A stretch of 64,000 bases of DNA, from NCBI RefSeq assembly GCF_001667145.1, contig NZ_LZIF01000102.1:1-64000 (forward strand). Direction: 5' to 3'. The first letter of the stretch is position 1. Each line of letters starts with the position of its first letter. Of the stretch, positions 1 to 8,356 are shown one piece after another. A program made the translations under genes and the position numbers. The notes beneath the pieces were generated by a model that was given only the letters and a program-made list of their open reading frames with translations, searched no databases and was not told where the DNA came from. The stretch comes from Mycobacterium sp. 852002-51971_SCH5477799-a. GTDB taxonomy: Bacteria > Actinomycetota > Actinomycetes > Mycobacteriales > Mycobacteriaceae.

Positions 1-108
1 CCCGACACCGGGCCCCCCCCCCCGGGCCGCGGCGCTGGCCGGTCTGCGGACGCCGCGGCTAGGCCGCAGCCCGGCACCCCCCGGCTGCGCGGGCTAACAT
101 AAACCACG

Positions 109-127
109 GCCGGGCCTTGGGCCCGGC
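109..127. other. GC-rich hairpin upstream of the first gene
   Basis: Perfect inverted repeat, GCCGGGCC and GGCCCGGC with a TTG loop (8 bp stem). No T-tract follows, so it is either a weak terminator of a gene lying before the window or a structural element. The rest of positions 1-178 holds a run of 11 C at 13-23 and no convincing reading frame. Confidence 0.35.
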
Positions 128-165
128 ACTTCTTATCTTCGGGGGCTGTGGCCGATACCGTCGGG

Positions 166-171
166 TACCGT
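166..171 (+). promoter_or_regulatory. -10 hexamer for a leaderless GTG start at 179
   Basis: TACCGT followed by 7 nt and then the GTG start of the next gene, with no Shine-Dalgarno. The decamer TACCGTCGGG is tandemly duplicated (156-165 and 166-175); only the second copy has leaderless spacing. Confidence 0.5.
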
Positions 172-178
172 CGGGCCC

Positions 179-1435
179 GTGACCGCAACGCCGCGCGAAT
201 TCGACATTGTGTTGTACGGGGCGACCGGCTTCGTCGGGAAGCTCACCGCCGAATACCTGGCCAGCTCGGCACCGGACCAGCGGATCGCGCTCGCCGGCAG
301 ATCGACGGACAAGTTGCGCGCCGTCCGCGACACGCTGGGCGACGCCGCGCAGTCGTGGGCCATTCTGAACGCCGACGCCTCGTCGCCCTCGACACTCGAT
401 GAGATGGCGGCCCGTACCCAGGTCGTCATCACCACGGTCGGCCCCTACACCCGCTACGGGCTGCCACTGGTGGCCGCATGCGCCGCCGCGGGCACCGACT
501 ACGCCGACCTGACCGGCGAGGCGATGTTCGTCCGCGAAAGCATCGACCTGTACCACAAGCAGGCCGCGGACACCGGCGCCCGAATCGTGCACGCCTGCGG
601 ATTTGATTCGGTCCCTTCGGACCTCAGCGTCTATGCGCTCTACCGGGCGGCGCGGGACGATGGCGCCGGAGAACTCGGTGACACCGATCTGGTGGTCCGG
701 TCCTTCTCCGGTGGCGTGTCCGGGGGGACGGTCGCGTCGATGCTGGAAGTGCTCGATACCGCCTCCCGCGATCCGGACGCCCGCCGCCAGCTCGCCGACC
801 CGTACACGCTGACCACGGACCGCGGGGCCGAACCCGAAATCGGCCCGCAGCCCGATCTGCCATGGCGTCGGGGGCGTCAGATCGCGCCGGAGCTGACCGG
901 TTTATGGACGTCGGGCTTCTTGATGGCGCCCTATAACACCCGAATCGTGCGGCGCAGCAATGCATTGCTGGACTGGGCCTACGGACGCCAGTTGCGTTAC
1001 ACCGAAAGCATGAGCCTGGGCTCGTCGCCGCTGGCGCCGGTGGCATCCGCTGTGGTGGGCGGGGTCGGCGCGGCGACCTTCGGATTGGGCAGCCGGTATT
1101 TCCGGCTGCTGCCGCGCAAACTGGTGGAGCGCATCGTGCCCAAGCCCGGAACCGGCCCGAGTGACGCCGCCCGGGAACGCGGCTACTACCGGATCGAGAC
1201 CTTTACCACTACGACCACCGGCGCGCGATACGTGGCGCGCATGGAGCAGCGCGGCGACCCGGGCTACAAGGCGACGTCGGTGCTGTTGGGGGAGTGTGGC
1301 CTCGCTCTCGCGCTGGACCGCGACAAGCTCCCAGATCTGCATGGCGTTCTCACTCCGGCGGCCGCGATGGGTGACGCGCTGCTGGACCGATTCCCCGCCG
1401 CGGGTGTCTCGTTGGAAACTGAACGACTGGCCTGA
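179..1435 (+). CDS. Trans-acting enoyl reductase family protein (saccharopine dehydrogenase-like), Rv2449c-type
   Basis: 418 residues with an N-terminal Rossmann fold; the nucleotide-binding loop GATGFVGKLTAEYL lies at about residues 14-27. This is the saccharopine-dehydrogenase-like family whose M. tuberculosis member Rv2953 acts in trans as an enoyl reductase in phthiocerol dimycocerosate synthesis; the member next to valS (Rv2449c) has no settled substrate that I know of. Family membership is read from the sequence, synteny with valS supports orthology to Rv2449c, and a lipid-reductase role is inference. The GTG start is preferred because a -10-like hexamer sits 7 nt upstream. rpfE, the upstream neighbour in M. 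tuberculosis, is not in the window. Confidence 0.85.
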   Translation: MTATPREFDIVLYGATGFVGKLTAEYLASSAPDQRIALAGRSTDKLRAVRDTLGDAAQSWAILNADASSPSTLDEMAARTQVVITTVGPYTRYGLPLVAACAAAGTDYADLTGEAMFVRESIDLYHKQAADTGARIVHACGFDSVPSDLSVYALYRAARDDGAGELGDTDLVVRSFSGGVSGGTVASMLEVLDTASRDPDARRQLADPYTLTTDRGAEPEIGPQPDLPWRRGRQIAPELTGLWTSGFLMAPYNTRIVRRSNALLDWAYGRQLRYTESMSLGSSPLAPVASAVVGGVGAATFGLGSRYFRLLPRKLVERIVPKPGTGPSDAARERGYYRIETFTTTTTGARYVARMEQRGDPGYKATSVLLGECGLALALDRDKLPDLHGVLTPAAAMGDALLDRFPAAGVSLETERLA

Positions 1436-1541
1436 TCGAACTGTCGGACCGCGCCCGCAGGGGGTGTTGCCGGGGGCCGCATGAGTCTAGTGTCGTAACT
1501 GACGCGCCTGAAACTTCCCATCCGCAAAGGCGGGCACCCCG

Positions 1542-2137
1542 ATGGCCGGTCTCGATGATCTTTACGGACAGATTCCGACGTCCGAAATCGCGGTAAAGCT
1601 CGGCGTAGACGAAGACGAAGTCGTAAGCGCGGTTCACACGCTGGTGCCGGTGCTGCTGAGCGGCATTCACCAGAACGCGCAGGATCCGCAGGGGGCCGAC
1701 AGGATCGAGTCCGCCGCCACCAGTCACGCCGCCAGTGGTCTGCTCGACGCCGGTGGGGTGTCGACCAGGTTGGCGTGACGGACGGGCACCAGGCGATCGC
1801 TACGATCTTCGGCGTCAATGACGCCGATCAGGTTGCCTCGGCGCTGGCCAAGGGAGGCGCCGGCAACAGCGACTTGCTGAAGCAGTTGCTGCCGGTCTTG
1901 GTACCGATCGTGTTGGCATACATCGGAAGACAGTTGAACTCCGGTGCGGGGTCGCCGGAAACGGCCCCTCGGACAACGCAAGCCACCTCCGGTGGCGCCC
2001 TGGGCTAGGTGTTGGGCAGCATTCTTGGGGCGGGCTCCGGCGACAAGTCCCTTGGCGGCATCCTCGGAAATGTGTTGGGCGGCAAGGGCGGTGCGCTGGG
2101 CGACATCCTCGGCGGCCTGCTCAGCGGCAAAAAATAA
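1542..2137 (+). pseudogene. Broken DUF937-family gene (one frameshift, one in-frame stop)
   Basis: Three consecutive segments read as one DUF937 protein. Segment one (1542-1778) begins MAGLDDLYGQIPTSEIAVKL and runs into a stop. The continuation, including VDQVGVTDGHQAIATIFG, is in another frame from about 1760, as expected from loss of one base near the GGGG run at 1755-1758. This second frame has a TAG at 2006-2008 and then continues as a Gly/Leu-rich tail (VLGSILGAGSGDKSLGGIL at its start) to TAA at 2135-2137. Together the pieces give a protein of about 197 residues. Either the gene is decaying or the assembly has errors here. The function of the family is unknown to me beyond its wide occurrence in actinobacteria. 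Confidence 0.7.
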
Positions 2138-2321
2138 CCCGGCGCCGCACCTCGCGCGGAGTTTTCATCAGCAGTTCTCGATCGGTTTTGATTGCGTCGA
2201 GGGAGGGATGTCCGGAGCTGACGAAAATCAAAAAGTACGGGCCCGCCCGCAGTGGGCATAGGCGACGTTCGACCCCGGCCGGGCCGGACGCTGATCAAAG
2301 AAGTACGAGAGAGGTAATGCC

Positions 2322-2943
2322 ATGTCAGACACGCTTACTGGTGGTCAGGAGCTGGCGCGGGGAATCCCTCGCCTCCAACAACGGGGCCTACACCCTGACC
2401 CTGCAAGACGACGGCAACCTGGTGCTCGCCTCGCGCGGCCAGGCCCTCTGGTCCACGTCGACCGTCGGTCAGGATGTGGTGCGCGCCGAAGTGCAGCCCG
2501 ACGGGAACTTCGTCCTGTACACGGCGGACAAACCGGTCTGGCACACCGACACCAAGGGCAAGAAGGACGTCAAGCTCGTACTTCAAGACGACCGCAACCT
2601 GGTGCTCTATGCCGCCGACGGACCGGCATGGTCGACGCACACCGAGACCGACAACCCGCCGCCACCTGAGGCCGCCGCGGACCCCGCTGCCGAAGAGCCC
2701 GCTGCCGAAGAACCCGAGGCCCCCGTCGAGGAAGCCGTCGCGGAGCCCGCCGCAGCGGCGGACGCTGAGCCCGAGCCGGGGCCGGCCGCCCGGACCTACA
2801 CCGTCGAATCCGGCGACACTCTGTGGGCGATTGCCGAGCGCTTCTACGGCGACGGCAACAGATATCAGGCGATCGCCGACGCCAGCGGCATCTCCAATCC
2901 GGACCTGATTCAGCCCGGCCAGGTACTCACGATTCCCCGATAG
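2322..2943 (+). CDS. B-lectin + LysM domain protein with an apparent frameshift near its N-terminus
   Basis: The expected start MSDTLTGGQELARG is at 2322, 7 nt after a GAGAGAGG ribosome site, but this frame is lost at the GGGG run 2359-2362; the rest of the protein (ESLASNNGAYTLTLQDDGNL onward) is one frame over and open to the TAG at 2943. The body has a mannose-binding-lectin-like beta-prism region with repeated QDDGNLVL/QDDRNLVLY units, an acidic Pro/Ala/Glu linker, and a C-terminal LysM domain (YTVESGDTLWAIAERFYGDG to QPGQVLTIP) that would bind peptidoglycan. No signal peptide is visible. If the shift is real, an ATG at 2317 in the downstream frame could still start a nearly complete product, though only 2 nt from the ribosome site. 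Possibly a sequencing error, given the similar lesion in the preceding gene. Confidence 0.7.
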
Positions 2944-3005
2944 CTGAACAACAGACCCCCCCGCCTGCGCATTTGGGCGCTTACATGAGAGCAAACACCG
3001 CTCCC

Positions 3006-3011
3006 TAGAAT
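3006..3011 (+). promoter_or_regulatory. -10 hexamer for leaderless valS
   Basis: TAGAAT, then 6 nt, then the GTG start of valS at 3018. No Shine-Dalgarno precedes the start. Confidence 0.55.
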
Positions 3012-3017
3012 TGACGG

Positions 3018-5678
3018 GTGACCGCCAGCCGCAGCCCCGCCACCGACCTGCCCAAGTCGTGGGATCCGGCTGCGGCCGAAAGCGCCATCTACCAGAAATG
3101 GGTGGACGCGGGGTACTTCGTCGCCGACCCGAACAGCGCCAAGCCCGGGTATTCGATTGTGCTGCCGCCGCCGAACGTGACCGGCAGCCTGCACATGGGC
3201 CACGCACTCGAACACACGATGATGGACGCCTTGACCCGCCGCAAGCGGATGCAGGGTTACGAGGTCCTGTGGCAGCCGGGAATGGATCACGCCGGCATCG
3301 CGACGCAGAGCGTGGTGGAAAAGCAGCTGTCGGTCGACGGCAAGACCAAAGAGGACTTCGGCCGAGAACTGTTCATCGAAAAGGTCTGGGACTGGAAGCG
3401 TGAGTCCGGCGGCGCCATCGGCGCCCAGATGCGCCGCCTCGGCGACGGCGTGGACTGGAGCCGCGAACGCTTCACCATGGACGAGGGTCTGTCGCGGGCG
3501 GTCCGGGCGATCTTCAAGCGCCTCTACGACGCCGGACTGATCTATCGGGCCGAGCGGCTGGTCAATTGGTCGCCGGTGCTGCAGACAGCGATCTCGGATA
3601 TCGAGGTCGACTATCAAGAAGTCGAAGGCGAGCTGGTGTCGTTCCGGTACGGGTCGATGGACGACTCGCAGCCGCACATCGTGGTGGCCACCACCCGGAT
3701 GGAAACGATGCTCGGTGACTCCGCGATCGCGGTGCATCCCGACGACGAGCGCTACCGACACCTGGTCGGCACCAGCCTGCCGCATCCTTTCGTGGATCGC
3801 CAGCTGTTGGTGGTCGCCGACGAGCATGTGGACCCCGAATTCGGCACCGGCGCAGTCAAAGTCACGCCCGCGCACGACCCCAATGACTTCGAGATCGGCC
3901 TGCGGCATCAGCTGCCGATGATTTCGATCATGGACACGAAGGGCCGAATCGCCGACACCGGAACGCAATTCGACGGCATGGACAGATTTCAGGCCAGGGT
4001 TGCGGTGCGCGAGGCGCTGGCGGACGAGGGCCGGATCGTTGAGGAGAAGCGGCCGTACCTACACAGTGTCGGGCACTCCGAGCGCAGCGGCGAGCCGATC
4101 GAACCACGCCTTTCCCTGCAGTGGTGGGTCCGGGTGGAATCGCTTGCCAAGGCCGCAGGCGACGCGGTGCGCAGCGGGGACACCGTGATTCACCCCGCCA
4201 GTCTGGAGCCGCGGTGGTTCGGCTGGGTCGATGACATGCACGACTGGTGCATCTCGCGCCAGCTGTGGTGGGGTCACCGCATCCCGATCTGGTACGGCCC
4301 CAACGGCGAACAGCGTTGCGTTGGCCCCGACGAAACCCCACCGGAAGGTTGGGAGCAGGACCCCGATGTGCTGGACACGTGGTTCTCCTCGGGCCTGTGG
4401 CCGTTTTCCACGCTGGGCTGGCCGGAAAAGACTCCAGAAATCGAAAAGTTCTATCCCACAAGCGTTCTCGTTACCGGTTATGACATCCTGTTTTTCTGGG
4501 TAGCCAGGATGATGATGTTCGGCACCTTTGTCGGTGACGACGAGTCCATCACGCTGGACGGCCGCCGCGGTCCGCAGGTGCCGTTCACTGATGTCTTCCT
4601 GCACGGGCTGATCCGCGACGAGTCCGGTCGCAAAATGAGCAAGTCCAAGGGCAATGTCATCGACCCGCTGGAGTGGGTGGAAGTCTTCGGGGCCGACGCC
4701 TTGCGGTTCACCCTGGCCCGCGGCGCCAGTCCTGGTGGTGACCTGGCGATCGGTGAGGACCACGTCCGGTCGTCGCGCAACTTCTGTACCAAGCTGTTCA
4801 ATGCCACCCGCTACGCGCTGCTCAACGGCGCGAAGCTGGCCCCGGTGCCCGAGCCGGCCGAGCTCACCGATGCCGACCGATGGATTCTCGGGCGATTGGA
4901 AGAGGTTCGCGCGGAGGTCGACTCGGCGTTCGACAGCTACGAGTTCAGTCGCGCTTGCGAGGCGCTCTATCACTTCGCGTGGGACGAATTCTGCGACTGG
5001 TACGTCGAATTGGCCAAGACGCAACTGGCTGAAGGGATCATCCACACCACGGCCGTGTTGGCGGCCACGCTGGACACCCTGCTGCGGTTGCTGCACCCGG
5101 TGATCCCATTCATCACCGAGGCCTTGTGGCAGGCGCTGACCGGCGACGCGGCCCACCACGAGTCGCTGGTGATCGCGGATTGGCCGCAGCCGTCCGGAAT
5201 CAGCCCGAATCCCGTTGCCGCGCAGCGGATTACCGACATACAGAAGCTGGTGACCGAGGTGCGGCGGTTCCGCAGCGATCAGGGCCTGGCGGACCGCCAG
5301 AAGGTGCCGGCCCGGCTGACCGGTGTCGACGAATCCGATCTGGGCACCCAGGTGAGTGCGGTGACGTCGCTGGCGTGGCTCACCGCCGCCGGCCCGGACT
5401 TTCGCCCGTCGGCGTCGGTCGAGGTGCGGCTCAGTGGCGGCACCGTCGTCGTCGAGCTCGACACGTCGGGCACCATCGACGTCGCCGCCGAACGTCGCCG
5501 GTTGGAAAAGGACCTGGCCGCGGCGCAGAAGGAATTGGCCTCCACCGCAGCCAAATTGGGCAACGCGGACTTTTTGGCCAAAGCGCCCGAACAGGTCGTC
5601 ACCAAGATCCGGGACCGTCAGCGCCTGGCCCAGGAGGAAACCGAGCGGATCAACGCGCGGCTAGCCGGACTGCAATGA
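3018..5678 (+). CDS. valS: Valyl-tRNA synthetase
   Basis: Class I aminoacyl-tRNA synthetase, 886 residues, charging tRNA-Val with valine in the cytosol. The HIGH-type motif is HMGH at residues 59-62 in the context [13 protein letters not shown], and KMSKS is at about 539-543. The large CP1 editing insertion lies between them, followed by an anticodon-binding domain and a C-terminal coiled-coil arm (from about residue 820, [18 protein letters not shown]), as usual for ValRS. It is followed after 7 bp by folC, a pairing conserved in mycobacteria. The GTG start fits the leaderless promoter upstream. Confidence 0.97.
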   Translation: MTASRSPATDLPKSWDPAAAESAIYQKWVDAGYFVADPNSAKPGYSIVLPPPNVTGSLHMGHALEHTMMDALTRRKRMQGYEVLWQPGMDHAGIATQSVVEKQLSVDGKTKEDFGRELFIEKVWDWKRESGGAIGAQMRRLGDGVDWSRERFTMDEGLSRAVRAIFKRLYDAGLIYRAERLVNWSPVLQTAISDIEVDYQEVEGELVSFRYGSMDDSQPHIVVATTRMETMLGDSAIAVHPDDERYRHLVGTSLPHPFVDRQLLVVADEHVDPEFGTGAVKVTPAHDPNDFEIGLRHQLPMISIMDTKGRIADTGTQFDGMDRFQARVAVREALADEGRIVEEKRPYLHSVGHSERSGEPIEPRLSLQWWVRVESLAKAAGDAVRSGDTVIHPASLEPRWFGWVDDMHDWCISRQLWWGHRIPIWYGPNGEQRCVGPDETPPEGWEQDPDVLDTWFSSGLWPFSTLGWPEKTPEIEKFYPTSVLVTGYDILFFWVARMMMFGTFVGDDESITLDGRRGPQVPFTDVFLHGLIRDESGRKMSKSKGNVIDPLEWVEVFGADALRFTLARGASPGGDLAIGEDHVRSSRNFCTKLFNATRYALLNGAKLAPVPEPAELTDADRWILGRLEEVRAEVDSAFDSYEFSRACEALYHFAWDEFCDWYVELAKTQLAEGIIHTTAVLAATLDTLLRLLHPVIPFITEALWQALTGDAAHHESLVIADWPQPSGISPNPVAAQRITDIQKLVTEVRRFRSDQGLADRQKVPARLTGVDESDLGTQVSAVTSLAWLTAAGPDFRPSASVEVRLSGGTVVVELDTSGTIDVAAERRRLEKDLAAAQKELASTAAKLGNADFLAKAPEQVVTKIRDRQRLAQEETERINARLAGLQ

Positions 5679-5685
5679 GCGCCCG

Positions 5686-7137
5686 ATGACTGAGCCCGGT
5701 TGGCCGCGGGACGAGGGTCCGAGCGAGATTCCCGACCCGGCCCCCACGCCCGACGAGATCGCATCGCTGTTACAGGTCGAGCACCTGCTGGACCAACGCT
5801 GGCCGGAGACCAAGATCGAGCCGAGCCTGACGCGGATCAGCGCGCTGCTAGATCTGCTGGGCTCGCCGCAACTGGCCTACCCGTCAATCCATGTGGCGGG
5901 CACCAACGGCAAGACCTCGGTGGCGCGGATGATCGATGCACTGATCACCGCGCTGCACCGGCGCACCGGGCGCACCACCAGCCCGCACCTGCAATCGGCC
6001 GTGGAACGCATCTCGATCGACTCCAAGCCGATCACTCCGGCGCAGTACGTGGCCACGTATCGCGAGATCGAGCCGTTCGTGCAAATGGTCGACGCGCAAT
6101 CTCAGGCCGACGGCGGCCCCGCGATGAGCAAGTTCGAGGTGCTGACCGCGATGGCGTTCGCCGCGTTCGCGGACGCCCCCGTCGACGTCGCGGTGGTCGA
6201 GGTGGGGATGGGCGGGCGCTGGGATGCCACCAACGTGATCAACGCCCCGGTCGCGGTCATCACCCCGGTCTCCATCGACCATGTCGAATACCTCGGCGAC
6301 GATCTCGCCGGCATCGCAGGGGAAAAGGCCGGCATCATCACCCGCGCGCCCGAAGGCGCGCCCGATACCGTCGCGGTCATCGCGCGTCAGGCCCCGGAGG
6401 CGATGGAAGTGCTGTTGGCCCAGACCGTCCAAGCCGATGCCGCGGTGGCCCGGGAGGATTCGGAGTTCGCCGTCCTCGGCCGTCAGGTCGCGATCGGCGG
6501 GCAGGTGCTGCAGCTGCAGGGTCTGGGCGGGGTGTATTCGGATGTCTATTTGCCGCTGCATGGCGAACATCAGGCGCACAACGCCGCGCTGGCCCTCGCC
6601 GCGGTTGAGGCGTTCTTCGGTGCCGGGGCGCAACGTCAGCTCGACGTCGAGGCGGTTCGCGCCGGTTTCGCCGCCGTCTCCAGCCCCGGCCGGCTGGAGC
6701 GGATGCGCAGCGCGCCCACGGTGTTCATCGACGCCGCGCACAATCCCGCCGGTGCGGCCGCGCTCGCGCAGACCCTGGCCGGTGAATTCGACTTCCGCTA
6801 TCTGGTCGGGGTGCTCAGCGTGCTCGCCGACAAGGACGTCGACGGCATCCTGGCCGCCCTGCAACCGGTCTTCGACGCTGTCGTGGTGACCCACAACGGA
6901 TCCCCGCGGGCCGTCGACGTCGAGTCGCTGGCCTTGGCGGCGCGCGAGCGGTTCGGGCCCGACCGGGTGAGCACCGCGGGAAACCTGCGCGATGCCATCG
7001 ACGTCGCGACGGCGCTGGTGGATGACGCCGCGGCGCACGGACCGGCGGAAGCCTTCGCCGGCACCGGCATCGTCATCACCGGCTCGGTGGTCACCGCCGG
7101 CGCAGCGCGCACGCTGTTCGGTCGTGATCCGCAATGA
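5686..7137 (+). CDS. folC: Folylpolyglutamate synthase / dihydrofolate synthase
   Basis: Mur-ligase-family enzyme of 483 residues that ligates glutamate to dihydropteroate or tetrahydrofolates using ATP. The P-loop HVAGTNGKTSVARM is at about residues 67-80, and further Mur-type signatures are GMGGRWDATNVI and the C-terminal HNPAGAAALAQTL region. It lies 7 bp after valS and its stop overlaps the start of the next gene by 4 bp, so translational coupling is likely. The N-terminus carries an extra Pro/Glu-rich stretch of about 25 residues before the fold, common in mycobacterial copies. Confidence 0.95.
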   Translation: MTEPGWPRDEGPSEIPDPAPTPDEIASLLQVEHLLDQRWPETKIEPSLTRISALLDLLGSPQLAYPSIHVAGTNGKTSVARMIDALITALHRRTGRTTSPHLQSAVERISIDSKPITPAQYVATYREIEPFVQMVDAQSQADGGPAMSKFEVLTAMAFAAFADAPVDVAVVEVGMGGRWDATNVINAPVAVITPVSIDHVEYLGDDLAGIAGEKAGIITRAPEGAPDTVAVIARQAPEAMEVLLAQTVQADAAVAREDSEFAVLGRQVAIGGQVLQLQGLGGVYSDVYLPLHGEHQAHNAALALAAVEAFFGAGAQRQLDVEAVRAGFAAVSSPGRLERMRSAPTVFIDAAHNPAGAAALAQTLAGEFDFRYLVGVLSVLADKDVDGILAALQPVFDAVVVTHNGSPRAVDVESLALAARERFGPDRVSTAGNLRDAIDVATALVDDAAAHGPAEAFAGTGIVITGSVVTAGAARTLFGRDPQ

Positions 7138-7514
7138 CCGACGTGCCCGAGAACCCCGAGGAGCAGGCCCCGGTGCCGCAGGCCGACCCGTGGCGGAGCT
7201 TCGGCGCGGTGATGGCCTTGACCCTGTTTCTGGAAGCGATCGTGGTGCTGCTCGCGATCCCGGTGGTGGGCGCGGTCGGCGGCGGACTGACGACGGCGTC
7301 GCTGGTCTACCTGATCGGGCTGGCCGTCCTGCTGATCCTGATGGCCGGTGTGCAGCGCAAGCCCTGGGCGATTTGGGCCAACCTCGGCGTGCAGGTGATC
7401 CTGCTCGCCGGCTTCGCGGTCTACCCCGGGGTGGGTTTCATCGGCGTGCTGTTCACCGGGCTGTGGGGGCTGATCGCCTACTTCCGCGCCGAGGTCCGAC
7501 GCAGGCAGGGGTAG
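7134..7514 (+). CDS. DUF4233 membrane protein (Rv2446c-type)
   Basis: 126-residue integral membrane protein with about four hydrophobic segments (roughly residues 22-45, 48-70, 75-97 and 98-115) and an acidic, proline-rich N-terminal tail. It matches the DUF4233 family, conserved between folC and ndk in actinobacteria, with no assigned function. ATGA overlap with folC indicates co-translation. Identification rests on position, length and hydrophobic pattern. Confidence 0.85.
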   Translation: MTDVPENPEEQAPVPQADPWRSFGAVMALTLFLEAIVVLLAIPVVGAVGGGLTTASLVYLIGLAVLLILMAGVQRKPWAIWANLGVQVILLAGFAVYPGVGFIGVLFTGLWGLIAYFRAEVRRRQG

Positions 7515-7589
7515 GGCGGCAGTCAGGGCGGCGTAGACGGCCCGAGCAGCCCCCACTGCGGTCACCCGGCCCCGCGGCGACCGATTATG

Positions 7590-7595
7590 TACGCT
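7590..7595 (+). promoter_or_regulatory. -10 hexamer for leaderless ndk
   Basis: TACGCT followed by 7 nt and the GTG start of ndk at 7603. The gap from the previous gene (7515-7602) contains no other recognisable element. Confidence 0.5.
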
Positions 7596-7602
7596 GTCCG
7601 CC

Positions 7603-8013
7603 GTGACCGAACGGACATTGGTACTGATCAAGCCCGACGCCGTGCAGCGCCAGCTGGTGGGGGAGATCATCGGCCGCATCGAGCGCAAAGGCCTCACCAT
7701 CGCCGCGCTGAAGCTTCGGCCCGTCGGCCGCGACCTCGCCGCCCAGCACTACGCGGAACACGACGGCAAGCCCTTCTTCGAGTCGCTGCTGGAGTTCATC
7801 ACGTCGGGACCGGTGGTGGCGGCCATCGTGGAGGGGCCCCGGGCTGTCGCCGCATTCCGGCAGCTCGCAGGCGGTACCGATCCGGTGGAGAAGGCGATCC
7901 CCGGCACCATCCGCGGCGATTTCGGGCTGGAGACCCAGTTCAACCTGGTGCACGGGTCGGATTCGGCCGAGTCCGCGAAGCGTGAGATCGCGCTCTGGTT
8001 TCCCGAGGGTTAG
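7603..8013 (+). CDS. ndk: Nucleoside diphosphate kinase
   Basis: 136 residues, the standard Ndk length. It transfers the gamma-phosphate of ATP to NDPs through a phospho-histidine; the catalytic His is residue 117 in NLVHGSDS. The N-terminal [10 protein letters not shown] and central GTIRGDFG motifs are intact. Transcribed with the same orientation as folC but probably from its own leaderless promoter. Confidence 0.97.
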   Translation: MTERTLVLIKPDAVQRQLVGEIIGRIERKGLTIAALKLRPVGRDLAAQHYAEHDGKPFFESLLEFITSGPVVAAIVEGPRAVAAFRQLAGGTDPVEKAIPGTIRGDFGLETQFNLVHGSDSAESAKREIALWFPEG

Positions 8014-8356
8014 ACCTGCGGCGATAGCGGTCGCGGCATGGTCCTGGGCAACTTTGCGCAAGCCGCTGCATCATGTGTGGCTGGGGCGGCGACGTGATGT
8101 GGGATACTGGTCTCGGGTGAACGTCGCCGGACCGGCGTCGGACACCCGAATGAAGACTTAGACAAGCGCGACCATAGCCCCGTCGCCTTGGTTCGCTGCA
8201 TGTCAGGCCGTCATTCAGCACGGCGCCGAGTGGGTCTGCGATCCTGGGCCGCTCGGGGCGAGACCATCACAAGCCCGGGTGAAGTGACCCGGGTCCATAG
8301 CGAAGCCCTCGCGTGGCCGCGTCGCAATGACGCGCCCGGGGGCTTGAGGAGAATAC
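8014..8356 (+). promoter_or_regulatory. Structured 5' leader region of rne
   Basis: 343 bp without a gene. A possible -10 (GATACT, 8103-8108) would start transcription near 8115, giving a leader of about 240 nt. It holds a nested hairpin (outer TCGGGTG 8113-8119 with CACCCGA 8143-8149; inner CGCCGG 8125-8130 with CCGGCG 8132-8137) and a 7-bp hairpin with a 6-nt loop (CCCGGGT 8274-8280, ACCCGGG 8287-8293). GAGGAG just before the GTG at 8357 is the ribosome site. The hairpins are seen in the sequence; the promoter is a weak match; an autoregulatory role is inference. Confidence 0.5.
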
